The notes below the pieces were generated by a model that worked only from the letters and a program-made list of their open reading frames with translations, had not been told where the DNA came from and ran no database searches. The translations under genes were made by a program, and so were the position numbers. DNA of 64,000 nucleotides from Roseiflexus sp. (GTDB taxonomy: Bacteria; Chloroflexota; Chloroflexia; Chloroflexales; Roseiflexaceae), in NCBI GenBank assembly GCA_025062325.1, contig JANXAL010000045.1, positions 62,001 through 126,000 on the forward strand, written 5' to 3'. Positions 17,587-25,949 of the stretch are shown in pieces (position 1 is the first letter of the stretch; the number at the start of each line of letters is the position of its first letter).

Positions 17587-18303
17587 TCAACGCTCGCCCT
17601 CCACCCCTCTCGCCCCTTGTCTCTCGCCTCTTGCCTCAGCCCGCAACCATCGTCGTCCGACGACGAAGAGCACAACGAGCAGGATCAGCGCTAGGGCGAT
17701 CTGCCAGGATATGGCGCGTCCCTGGATCAGTTCGCTGCCGATCAGAGTGTACGCCAGCATGCCCGGAATGATGCCAAGAGCATTAGCGAGCGCATACGAG
17801 GGAAGCGGCATACGAGCGACGCCTGCCAGATACCCGATGAAATCAAGCGACACGATTGGCGTCATTCTGGCAATCAGGACGATCCAGAAACCGCGTGACG
17901 CACCGACGCTGGTCAATCGCCGCCAGAGAGGGGTATCCTTCCAGTGCTGCGGCAGCATTTCGCTAGCCCAGTGTCCGAGCGCGTAGGTCACCAGCCCCCC
18001 TGCCATGCCGCCAACCCAGGAGAGCAGCGTTCCCTGCCAGACGCCGTAGATCGCACCGTTGGCAGCGGCGATCAGGGAGCCGGGCAGCGGCGCCAGCACC
18101 GATTGCAGGACCATCAGCGCCACGCTGACCAGTGGCGTCCACAGCCCGAAGCCGCGCAGCACGGCGGCTGCCTCATCGGGTGATGCTGCGCTGAAGACAC
18201 GGTGGGTTGCGCCGCTCCATCCGATGAAGATGATCAGAAGGACAAGGGAAAGCGCACCAGCGAGGAACAGCGCCCGGCGCGTCAAAACAGGCACGGGACT
18301 CAT
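17587..18303 (-). CDS. VTT-domain (TVP38/TMEM64, DedA-like) membrane protein
   Basis: A 238-aa integral membrane protein of the SNARE-associated/VTT family. Visible: an N-terminal helix (ALFLAGALSLVLLIIFIGW), the family motif region LAPLPGSLIAAANGAIYGVWQGTLL (quoted in part), a GGMAGGLVTYALGHWA segment, and the IARMTPIVSLDFIGYLAG loop typical of the domain. Family members act in lipid scrambling or envelope homeostasis. ATG 18303 overlaps the upstream GT2 stop (ATGA). The longer frame from 18390 lies inside the GT2 gene and was not used. The C-terminus runs into polypyrimidine repeat DNA. Confidence 0.9.
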   Translation of the reverse strand: MSPVPVLTRRALFLAGALSLVLLIIFIGWSGATHRVFSAASPDEAAAVLRGFGLWTPLVSVALMVLQSVLAPLPGSLIAAANGAIYGVWQGTLLSWVGGMAGGLVTYALGHWASEMLPQHWKDTPLWRRLTSVGASRGFWIVLIARMTPIVSLDFIGYLAGVARMPLPSYALANALGIIPGMLAYTLIGSELIQGRAISWQIALALILLVVLFVVGRRWLRAEARGERQGARGVEGER

Positions 18304-19008
18304 CGGCGCACTGCGCTCCAGTACCCCCAGTCGTGCTGCAGGAGGCGTTGCGGGAGCGGCACGTGCATCCCCAGCGCGATCAGTGCGCACCGCGCCGTGC
18401 TGTGCACTAGTTTGCGCACCGCACCGCGTCGCAGCCGGCGGTCGTCGAGTGAATAGACGGCAAGATCGGGCGCGAACCGGACGCGATAGCCACGATGAGC
18501 AAGACGTAGAAAGAGTTCACTATCCTCGTTAACCGGCAGATCGCAGCGAAAGCCGCCCACTGCCGCCAATACCTCGCGCCTGACCGCCATGTTCGAGCCG
18601 GATGCCGCCGGAAAGCCAAGAGTGTGCGCCATTCGCTGCCCGCCAGTGAAGACTGTGCTGTACCAGCGGTACGCCGTGGTTGCGTATTTGGGACCATAGA
18701 CAGCGTCGGCGCTGGCGTAGCGCGCAAAGCGGTCGAAGTAGCCGGGCGCGAAACGCACGTCGGCATCACTGAAGATCAACCAGTCACCACGCGCCGCCGC
18801 AGCGCCGATCTCACGCGCTTCTGCAATACCGGCAGGCGAACGAATAATCCGGGTATTGCGCGGTCGCGTGCGCTCGATGATCGCAGGGGTTTCGTCATCG
18901 CTGGCATCGACGACGACCAGTTCCACGGACGCGGGAAGAGCGGCAAGAAACCTGCCGATCAATGCCGCTTCGTTGCGGGTTGGAATAACAACACTCAGGG
19001 TATCGAGC
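18300..19008 (-). CDS. Glycosyltransferase family 2
   Basis: A GT-A inverting glycosyltransferase of about 235 aa. Start region LSVVIPTRNEAALIG, UDP-binding VVVDASDDET, the DXD-like SDADVRF, and GGFRCDLPVNEDSELFLRL with the catalytic-base region ED. The start is GTG at about 19008-19010 with GAGGTG upstream. It is followed with a 4-bp overlap by the VTT membrane protein, which suggests a shared role in envelope lipid or polysaccharide assembly. The length suggests a soluble enzyme with no transmembrane tail. The donor and acceptor cannot be named. Confidence 0.9.
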
Positions 19009-19094
19009 ACTGCACACCTCGTATTTTAGCGGCGAACGTTCGTTCACCGGTGATATCTATCTTTCAACCCTACAGGAAGTTTATCAAGGGTGCA

Positions 19095-19478
19095 TTAAGA
19101 CCGGGTTAGGTTTTGTTGCAGCAGATCGCGAATTTCGGTCAGGAGTTTCTCCTCTGCTGATGGTTCGGGTGAGGCAGACGGCTCGGGCTTGCCGATCAGA
19201 CTGTTTAGCTTATTGATAGGAACAACCACAAAGAAGTAAATGGCGGCAGCGATGATCAAGAAGTTGATCACAGCAGTGAGAAACGCGCCGAGTCGCACTG
19301 CTCCGAACACCAGAACTCCTGAAAAATCTGGTTTTCCTACCAGTGTAGCAATGATGGCCATCAACACGTCTTTTACCAGCGAGTCGACTACAGCCCCGAA
19401 CGCGGTGCCAACGACTACACCGACGGCCAGATCGACCACATTGCTGCGCATAATGAACGTCTTGAAGCCTTCAAGCAT
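19095..19478 (-). CDS. mscL: Large-conductance mechanosensitive channel MscL
   Basis: A 127-aa homopentameric channel that opens under membrane tension and releases solutes during osmotic downshock. N-terminal MLEGFKTFIMRSNVVDLAVGVVVGTAFG forms the amphipathic helix and TM1 (given in part here: VVDLAVGVVVGTAFG). The second helix is LTAVINFLIIAAAIYFFVVV, then the cytoplasmic EEKLLTEIRDLL bundle. An AAGGAG site lies just before ATG 19478; the much longer frame continuing upstream is antisense to mutS and is not real. The gene is divergent from mutS with a 234-bp shared upstream region. Confidence 0.96.
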   Translation of the reverse strand: MLEGFKTFIMRSNVVDLAVGVVVGTAFGAVVDSLVKDVLMAIIATLVGKPDFSGVLVFGAVRLGAFLTAVINFLIIAAAIYFFVVVPINKLNSLIGKPEPSASPEPSAEEKLLTEIRDLLQQNLTRS

Positions 19479-19642
19479 ACCGGGTCTCCTTCTTGCTTGT
19501 TGGACGTTTGCCGCACAGAGACGGATAGCAGCACGGGACGGACCTGCTGTGGGCACACCAGATTTCCGTAGACAAAATGATACATGCTCCGGACATTGCG
19601 AATTGTACGCGAATCGCCGGGCGCATGCGAGTCCATTCATTC

Positions 19643-19670
19643 TAGACAGATCGCCAGGCGATGCTATAAT
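19643..19670 (+). promoter_or_regulatory. Probable promoter of mutS
   Basis: TAGACA (19643-19648), a 16-bp spacer and a consensus TATAAT (19665-19670), 42 bp before the mutS ATG. Confidence 0.6.
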
Positions 19671-19712
19671 AGAACATCGGTACGAGAAACGACGTGTAGA
19701 CGGAGCAGTGTC

Positions 19713-22700
19713 ATGACCCCAGCCGAGCGCCGTGCTTTCGAGCGACAGTTGCAACAGGAGTTCCCCGATCTCGAACTGCACGCCTGGTATCGCCAGTACC
19801 GCAGCCTTAAAGCAGCCTACCCCGATGCCATCCTGCTCTATCGCCTGGGCGACTTCTACGAAACATTCGATGATGACGCCAAACTGGTTGCCGATCTGCT
19901 GGAAGTGACGCTCACCTACAAAGAGTTTGCCAGCCGCAAAGGGAGTGATCAGAAGCAGCGCTGTCCGATGGCAGGCATGCCGTACCACGCCATTGAAGGG
20001 TACGTCGCGCGGCTCGTTGGCGCTGGCTACCGCGTCGCCATCGCTGAACAAATGACCGAAACCCCCTCCAGCCGCACCGATACCCGCCCGCGTTCGATCT
20101 TTGCCGCTGGCATCGAGCAGACGGCAATTACTGGCAGCAATAAAATGGTCGAGCGCAAAGTAGTGCGCGTTATCACTCCCGGTACAATCATCGAGAGCGG
20201 GATGCTTCCCGCTGAACGCAACAACTACCTTGCCGCCCTGATCGTTGATCGTGGCCGGATCGGGCTGGCATACGCCGACCTGAGCACCGGCGAGTTTGCC
20301 GCCGCCGAATTCAGCGGCGAACGCGCCGCGCAACAGGCGCAGGGCGAACTGGCGCGCATCAACGCAGCAGAGATCCTGGTTCCCGACCGCGCTGAATTGC
20401 GGTTGCCCGGTCTGGAACCCTCTAGCGCCCGCCTCGAACACGACCTGGAGTTCCTCACCCGCGAGGAGCGCGAACGGCTCCTTCCTGGCGAACGGGTCGC
20501 TCGGCGCGTTGAGCGTGAGAACAAAGCGCGCTGGGCGCATGGGCGCGTCACTGCATGGCCCGAACGACGCTGGGACCTGCGCAATGCCCACGATATACTG
20601 CTCCATCAGTTCGGCGTCCGCTCGCTCGCTGGCTTCGGATTGGCGGATCGTCCGCTGGCGATCCGCGCCGCTGGCGCTATTGTGCAATACGCGCGTGAAA
20701 CGCAGCAGGGCACCGTCGCCAACCTGCGCTCAATCCGCGTCTACACCCCTGGGGACGCTATGTTCCTCGATCCGCAAACGCAGCGGAACCTGGAACTGCT
20801 GGAAGGGCACGGCGGCACAACCCGCGGTTCATTGATCGGTGTGCTTGACCAGACGCGCACGCCGATGGGGGCGCGCCTGCTACGCCGCTGGATTTCGCAG
20901 CCGCTCTGCGACATTGCGCGATTGCGTGCGCGCCATGACGCTGTGGAACACTTCGTCAACGACGCTATCCTGCGCGCCTCAGTGCGTGAGACGCTGCGGC
21001 GCATCGGCGATATGGAGCGAGTAGTCAACCGGGTGATTCAGGGGAGCGGCGTGGCGACGCCGCGCGACATGGCGCGGCTGCGCGAGGCGCTGCGTGCGCT
21101 TCCCGACTTGGTCGCCGCACTGGGAGACTGGACTCCGCCGCTGGAGGATGTCGATCTGACCGGAGTTCGCGCCCTCCAGGAAACCGCAACCGTTGATGCC
21201 GCACCGCTCGACAGCGCCTTACCCTCGGAAAATAACTTCGTTGAGCAAGAACCGGCGACTCCAGTGGTGAGCCTGCGGGCACAGCGCGAAGCGCGTCGGC
21301 GGGTGTCGGCGCGCTATACCGGAGATGATCTCTTCGATGATGAAGAGGATGACGCCTGCGAAGCAGCTCCATCACCGCCGCCCGTGGCAGCGGGGTCGTC
21401 CATTGCACCTGTCGAAGCATCGTCTGCACCGCTGCTGTCGGCTGGGCATGCCGATACCCTGGCGCTCGATGCATGCGCCGATGTTCTGGCATTCTTGGAG
21501 ACGGCTATCGATGACGATCCGCCAGCATTGCTTGGTGCATCCAACTACCTGCGCGCTGGCGAGAACGGCGAGCCGCCGCGCCGCGTCATTCGCCCTGGCT
21601 TCGAGCCGGAGATTGACCAGGTGGTGGCAGCCAGCCGCGACGCACAGCGCTGGATCAGCGAACTCGAACCGAAAGAGCGCGAGCGCACTGGCATCAAATC
21701 GCTGCGCGTTGATTACAACCGCGTCTTCGGCTACTACATCGAAGTTCCCAAAACTTATGCCAATCAGGTGCCGAAGCATTACATCCGCAAGCAGACGCTG
21801 ACGACCGGCGAACGCTATTTCACCGACGAACTCAAGCGCTATGAAGAGATCGTCGAACAGGCGCAACAACGCCTGATCGATCTTGAACGCCGGGCGTTCG
21901 CCCGTATTTGCGATACAGTGGCCGGCGCAGGAGCGCGGTTGTTGCGCACAGCGCGCATGATCGCCACTATCGATGTCTTCGCAGCACTGGCGGAAGCTGC
22001 GGTGCGTGGACGCTACGTGCGCCCGGAACTGTACGACGACACCCGCCTCCGCATCATCGGCGGGCGCCACCCGGTGGTTGAGCAGACCCTTGATGAAACC
22101 TTCATTCCCAACGACATCGAAATGGACACTGAGACGCGCCAGATCTGCCTGATCACCGGTCCCAACATGAGCGGCAAGAGCACCGTCCTGCGCCAGGTGG
22201 CGCTGATCACACTCATGGCGCAGATCGGCTCATTCGTACCCGCCGATGTTGCTGAGATCGGGCTGGTAGACCGCATTTTTACGCGCATTGGCGCGCAGGA
22301 CGATATTGCCACCGGGCGTAGCACGTTCATGGTCGAAATGACCGAGACGGCGGCATTGCTGGCGCAGAGCACGCGCCGCAGCCTGATCATTCTGGACGAG
22401 GTCGGGCGCGGCACCAGCACCTACGACGGTATGGCAATTGCGCAAGCGGTCATCGAGTACATCCACAACGAACCGCGACTCGGCTGTCGCACCCTTTTTG
22501 CGACCCACTACCATGAATTGACTGACCTGGAGCGCACCCTGCCGCGCTTGAAAAACTACCACATGGCAGCGATCGAGCAGGACGGACGAGTGGTCTTCCT
22601 GCACGAGTTGCGTCCCGGCGGCGCTGACCGGTCATATGGCATTCACGTAGCGGAACTGGCAGGCATTCCGCAACCGGTCATCCGCCGCGCTTCGGAGCTG

Positions 22701-22979
22701 CTGGCAGAACTCGAGCGCCGCGCGCCGCGCAGTGCGCCGTCGCCAGCGACCGCATCCGCTGATGACCATCCGTCAGCAGGGCGAACTACGTCGCGCAGCC
22801 ACGGCGCGGCGCGCAGCGACCAGCCGCAGGCGCCGGATGGTCAACTGTCGCTCTTCGATCTGACGCCAGGACCAGTGCTGGAGATGCTGCGAAGACTCGA
22901 CATTAATCAGTTGACGCCGCTGGAGGCGTTGAACAAGCTGTACGAACTGCAAAAGCTGGCGCGTGCAGGCGGAAGGTAG
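19713..22979 (+). CDS. mutS: DNA mismatch repair protein MutS with acidic/Pro-rich insertion
   Basis: Mismatch-recognition ATPase. At 1088 aa it is about 200 residues longer than typical MutS1 (about 850-880). The mismatch-reading Phe and Glu are present in GDFYETF (F48, E50). The ATPase has GPNMSGKST (about 816), the LIILDEVGRGTSTYDG Walker B/D-loop and ATHYHELT. Roughly residues 485-585 (DNA 21165-21465) are a non-conserved acidic and Pro/Ala/Ser-rich stretch (for example LFDDEEDDACEAAPSPPP) placed in the lever/core region before DACADVLAFLETAIDDDPP, where other MutS proteins have a short connector. A second Pro/Ala/Ser linker comes before the C-terminal QLSLFDL beta-clamp-like motif. ATG 19713 has a GGAG site; the frame extends upstream without support. 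Confidence 0.96.
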   Translation: MTPAERRAFERQLQQEFPDLELHAWYRQYRSLKAAYPDAILLYRLGDFYETFDDDAKLVADLLEVTLTYKEFASRKGSDQKQRCPMAGMPYHAIEGYVARLVGAGYRVAIAEQMTETPSSRTDTRPRSIFAAGIEQTAITGSNKMVERKVVRVITPGTIIESGMLPAERNNYLAALIVDRGRIGLAYADLSTGEFAAAEFSGERAAQQAQGELARINAAEILVPDRAELRLPGLEPSSARLEHDLEFLTREERERLLPGERVARRVERENKARWAHGRVTAWPERRWDLRNAHDILLHQFGVRSLAGFGLADRPLAIRAAGAIVQYARETQQGTVANLRSIRVYTPGDAMFLDPQTQRNLELLEGHGGTTRGSLIGVLDQTRTPMGARLLRRWISQPLCDIARLRARHDAVEHFVNDAILRASVRETLRRIGDMERVVNRVIQGSGVATPRDMARLREALRALPDLVAALGDWTPPLEDVDLTGVRALQETATVDAAPLDSALPSENNFVEQEPATPVVSLRAQREARRRVSARYTGDDLFDDEEDDACEAAPSPPPVAAGSSIAPVEASSAPLLSAGHADTLALDACADVLAFLETAIDDDPPALLGASNYLRAGENGEPPRRVIRPGFEPEIDQVVAASRDAQRWISELEPKERERTGIKSLRVDYNRVFGYYIEVPKTYANQVPKHYIRKQTLTTGERYFTDELKRYEEIVEQAQQRLIDLERRAFARICDTVAGAGARLLRTARMIATIDVFAALAEAAVRGRYVRPELYDDTRLRIIGGRHPVVEQTLDETFIPNDIEMDTETRQICLITGPNMSGKSTVLRQVALITLMAQIGSFVPADVAEIGLVDRIFTRIGAQDDIATGRSTFMVEMTETAALLAQSTRRSLIILDEVGRGTSTYDGMAIAQAVIEYIHNEPRLGCRTLFATHYHELTDLERTLPRLKNYHMAAIEQDGRVVFLHELRPGGADRSYGIHVAELAGIPQPVIRRASELLAELERRAPRSAPSPATASADDHPSAGRTTSRSHGAARSDQPQAPDGQLSLFDLTPGPVLEMLRRLDINQLTPLEALNKLYELQKLARAGGR

Positions 22980-22981
22980 CG

Positions 22982-23482
22982 TCACCAGATGAAAGGAATG
23001 AGCTTCTTCACGCGCTTCTGGTAGTCGGCATACTCCGGGTAGCGCTCGATAAGCCAGCGTTCTTCGCGGCGCGATTTGAAGTGGAAGAAGACCAGCAGCA
23101 CAACGCTCAACGCCAGTGCGATGCCGCTGCCACGCACCAGCGACCAACCAAAGGCGCCAAGGACGATTCCGCTGTAGATCGGGTGCCGCACGATGGCATA
23201 AACGCCATGCTGGATGAGTGTGCCATCGTCACGAGGGCGCGGGAAAGGGGTCAGGTTTGCACCGAGATGCAACAGCCCTATGCCCGCCAGTGCGATGCCG
23301 CATCCGCCCAGGACAAATCCAGCGATCAGTGCGCCCTGTTCACGCAGAAACGGTAGCGCTGGCAGCCCTGACAGTTCCGATGGCGCCAGTGCGAGCGCAA
23401 ACAGTAGCACGAATTGTATGACTACCCACCATCCGCCACGCTCGGTAAATGTTTGGATGATCGACTGCACTTTCTGTACCAT
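22982..23482 (-). CDS. Isoprenylcysteine/phospholipid methyltransferase-like membrane protein
   Basis: A 166-aa integral membrane protein of the ICMT/PEMT-like family. Three or four hydrophobic helices precede the SAM-binding signature YAIVRHPIYSGIVLG and the C-terminal EERWLIERYPEYADYQKRV, which is strongly conserved in this family. It probably methylates a lipid or an isoprenoid-linked substrate; bacterial members are poorly characterised. ATG 23482 was preferred over an upstream start at 23557 because the added N-terminus is not hydrophobic or conserved. It is convergent with mutS, with 2 bp between stops. Confidence 0.85.
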   Translation of the reverse strand: MVQKVQSIIQTFTERGGWWVVIQFVLLFALALAPSELSGLPALPFLREQGALIAGFVLGGCGIALAGIGLLHLGANLTPFPRPRDDGTLIQHGVYAIVRHPIYSGIVLGAFGWSLVRGSGIALALSVVLLVFFHFKSRREERWLIERYPEYADYQKRVKKLIPFIW

Positions 23483-23584
23483 GATTGCTGTGTGTAAGTC
23501 TACACTGCTGCGCAATGCCATCGCAAGCGGAGAGTCGCGGTACGGAGGGAATGCCAACGAACAACCGAATAGGACGACGAATAA

Positions 23585-23770
23585 ATAATCCTGCTTATTT
23601 ATTCGTTTCCATTATTCGCTCATCTGCGGCAACCATTCATTGACGCCGGTTCGTCTATTCGTTCTTATTCTTCACTATTCGCCATCAACACTTTTTCGTC
23701 AATTCGTTTATTCGTTCCCTTTATTCGTTTATTCGTTTCCATCATTCGTTGACAATTATTCGTTAACACT
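23585..23770. repeat. AT-rich gap with about eight ATTCGTT heptamers
   Basis: ATTCGTT occurs near 23601, 23657, 23702, 23709, 23723, 23731, 23744 and 23757, with degenerate copies (ATTCGCT, TTTCGTC) between. Local base composition is clearly more AT-rich than the surroundings. It fills the gap between the divergent ICMT-like gene and ygfZ. No gene was found. Confidence 0.7.
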
Positions 23771-23809
23771 GCGCCTGACGCCATAAAACTGGCTTTTCTG
23801 GAGATATCT

Positions 23810-24772
23810 ATGCACACGAACGAATACGCTAGCGCACTGGAACGTGTCGCCATCGCCGACGAACGCGCCGCCGGGCGCATCTTTATGCGCGGACGCGACC
23901 GCGCCGCATTGCTGCACCGCCTCTCCACCAACGATATTCAGCGCTTGAAGCCGGGCGAAGGCGCGCTCACCGTCCTCACCACCCCGATCGGGCGCATCAT
24001 CGACCTGCTGACCGTTCACGCACTCGACGATGCGCTGCTTGTTGTGACCAGCCCCGACCAGGGACCGCCAGTGTTCAGACATCTACGCCAGAATATCTTT
24101 TTCAACGACCAGGTGACCCTGGAACCCGCCGGACGCACCCACGCGCAAATTGCAGTGTATGGTCCGCAGGCGGCGCGCATGCTCACAGAACTGACCGGTG
24201 CGGAGATCCGCCTGCCGTTGCATGGTATCACACCTGCAACGCTCGCGGGGGTGAGTCTGCTGATCGCGCGCCGCAAGCCAATCGGCGGCGACAGTTTCAC
24301 GCTCTACATCCCATCCGACGGTTACGATGCCGTTCAAGCTGCACTCCTCGCCGCTGGCGCAGCAACCCTGGACGCCGCAACGCTCGACGTGCTGCGGGTC
24401 GAACGGGGATATGGCGCATTTGGGCGCGAACTGAGCCAGGAGTACATCCCGCTGGAAACAGGGCTGCTGGATGCTGTGAGTTTTACCAAGGGGTGTTACG
24501 TCGGGCAGGAAATCATTGCCCGCATGGAGAGTCGCGGTCGCCTGGCAAAGCGGTTGTGCGGTCTCCAGTTGAGCCAGCCGATCATGGCGCCGGCAAAACT
24601 CCAGGTCGACGGCAAGGATGCTGGCGATCTGACCAGCGCCGTCATTTCGCCGCGGTTTGGACCGATTGCGCTAGCGTATGTGCGCACCGCGTATGCCGAA
24701 CCAGGGACACTTGTCGGGATCGAGGGGTCCACAGCGACGGGGAGGGTAGTCGAACTGCCGTTTACGAGATAA
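23810..24772 (+). CDS. ygfZ: YgfZ/GcvT-like folate-binding protein
   Basis: A 320-aa protein of the GcvT-related YgfZ (COG0354) family, which supports assembly or repair of certain Fe-S enzymes using a folate. The diagnostic motif KGCYVGQEIIARMESRG is present with the conserved Cys. The N-terminal half carries HRLSTNDIQRLKPGEG and VLTTPIGRIIDLLTV, as in other YgfZ proteins. The full glycine-cleavage T protein would be longer and lack KGCYxGQE, so GcvT itself is unlikely. It stands alone, with the ATTCGTT repeat region directly upstream and a convergent Uma2 gene after 11 bp. Confidence 0.92.
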   Translation: MHTNEYASALERVAIADERAAGRIFMRGRDRAALLHRLSTNDIQRLKPGEGALTVLTTPIGRIIDLLTVHALDDALLVVTSPDQGPPVFRHLRQNIFFNDQVTLEPAGRTHAQIAVYGPQAARMLTELTGAEIRLPLHGITPATLAGVSLLIARRKPIGGDSFTLYIPSDGYDAVQAALLAAGAATLDAATLDVLRVERGYGAFGRELSQEYIPLETGLLDAVSFTKGCYVGQEIIARMESRGRLAKRLCGLQLSQPIMAPAKLQVDGKDAGDLTSAVISPRFGPIALAYVRTAYAEPGTLVGIEGSTATGRVVELPFTR

Positions 24773-24783
24773 GACGCGCAGCT

Positions 24784-25677
24784 CTATCCTTCGCCGCGCA
24801 ACCGGCGCAGCTCGGCTTCCAGCGCACGCAGACGCGCCTCAGCTTCGGCGCGGGCTCGGGCTTCGGCTTCGCGGGCTTCGGCTTCGGCCGCCGCGCGCGC
24901 CTCCGCCTCCATCCGCGCGCGCGCCTGTGCTTTGGCTTCCGCCAGCGCCTCAGCCACTCGCTCCTCCGATTCGATCACCATTTCAACGAGATCGGCGTAG
25001 TCGCCCATCCGCCGCCCCTGCTCGTCGAAACAGTATACCTCGTTCCCCTGCACCCCGATCCAGACCCGCAGCGGTTCCAGCCAGAGCCAGCCGCGACTAT
25101 CGGGCTTCATCGTCTGGTACGCCATTCCCGCTCGCTCGTAGCCGATCACGCGCACCACTGGCTGGCCACGCCGCTCGAAGGCATCCACGATGACATAGAA
25201 TGGCACACCCGCCAGATCGTAGTGATCCACCTTCTCGTACAGGTCGAACCGGCGCGTCTCCGGCGAAGTCACCTCGACGATCAGCGTCGGGCGCACTCCT
25301 TCCTGCGCCACGTCAAAGGTGCTCCAGTTGCGGATTGTCCGCACGCCGAAGATCACCATAATATCGGGACCGTGCGGGCGAAGATCGGGAACGTCCCACG
25401 CAATGCGTACATCGCTGAGAACGACCGCGTCGGGGCGATCCGCCGTGCGCGCGAGGAAGACATTCGTCAGGTAGCGAACGCGCCGCTGATGGTCGTAATT
25501 GCATAGCACCTGGTCGCCCTCCTCGGGGTGCAGCAGGTCGATGAGGCGCAACGGAACCAGTTCCTCGTCGAAATAGCCATCGCCGAGGTCGCGGCGCACG
25601 ATGCGCCACCCATAGCGGAACGGATCCTCAGCAGGCGCGTCAGCGGAAGGCGTTGGTTGGGGGAGTGTTGTCGTCAT
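24784..25677 (-). CDS. Uma2-family putative restriction endonuclease (DUF820) with coiled-coil tail
   Basis: A 297-aa protein with the PD-(D/E)XK-like DUF820/Uma2 core: GPDIMVIFGV, then PTLIVEVTSPETRRFD, KVDHYDLAGVPFYVIVDAF. The Asp of the first and the Glu-Val-x-Ser of the second are the usual metal-binding residues. About 60 C-terminal residues are a highly charged Ala/Glu/Arg coiled coil (REAEARARAEAEARLRALEA), common in the Chloroflexi and cyanobacterial members. The family is abundant and paralogous in these phyla. Its biological role is unknown, although a nuclease fold is well supported. Confidence 0.88.
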   Translation of the reverse strand: MTTTLPQPTPSADAPAEDPFRYGWRIVRRDLGDGYFDEELVPLRLIDLLHPEEGDQVLCNYDHQRRVRYLTNVFLARTADRPDAVVLSDVRIAWDVPDLRPHGPDIMVIFGVRTIRNWSTFDVAQEGVRPTLIVEVTSPETRRFDLYEKVDHYDLAGVPFYVIVDAFERRGQPVVRVIGYERAGMAYQTMKPDSRGWLWLEPLRVWIGVQGNEVYCFDEQGRRMGDYADLVEMVIESEERVAEALAEAKAQARARMEAEARAAAEAEAREAEARARAEAEARLRALEAELRRLRGEG

Positions 25678-25716
25678 AGCCTCAGTATACCATCAATGGA
25701 AGGAAAGTGCGTGAGA

Positions 25717-25808
25717 GCACACGGACTCACGCGGAATCAGGACGGATGGGCACGGATCATTATCTCACATCCGTGCATATCCGTCGCATCCGTGTGAATC
25801 CGTGTTCC
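25717..25808. repeat. CACGGAT palindrome, copy C
   Basis: Left arm with CACACGGACTCACGCGG and GGACGGATGGGCACGGATC; right arm with CATCCGTGCATATCCGTCG and GAATCCGTGTTCC. Followed at once by a second copy, with a GAGTGCGTAGGAGC/AAAGTGCGTGAGAGC lead-in common to both. Confidence 0.75.
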
Positions 25809-25836
25809 ATTCACACACCCAGGCGAGTGCGTAGGA

Positions 25837-25923
25837 GCACACGGATTTGCGCGGATCAGGACGGATGGGCGCGGATCAAACACATCCGCGCCCATCCGTC
25901 GCATCCGTGTGAATCCGTGTCCC
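25837..25923. repeat. CACGGAT palindrome, copy D (tandem with C)
   Basis: Same architecture as the copy at 25717, period about 119. The arms pair closely: GGATGGGCGCGGAT against ATCCGCGCCCATCC. Together the pair fills the gap between convergent stretches at the 3' end of the glycosidase gene and the start of the Uma2 gene. Confidence 0.75.
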
Positions 25924-25949
25924 ATTCGCACCATCCCGCTGACAGTGAT

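Noticed and set aside
19478-20687. Extension of the mscL frame by about 400 codons upstream
   Set aside because: The added part is antisense to mutS and lacks coding features. MscL begins at the conserved MLEGFKTF with its own ribosome site.
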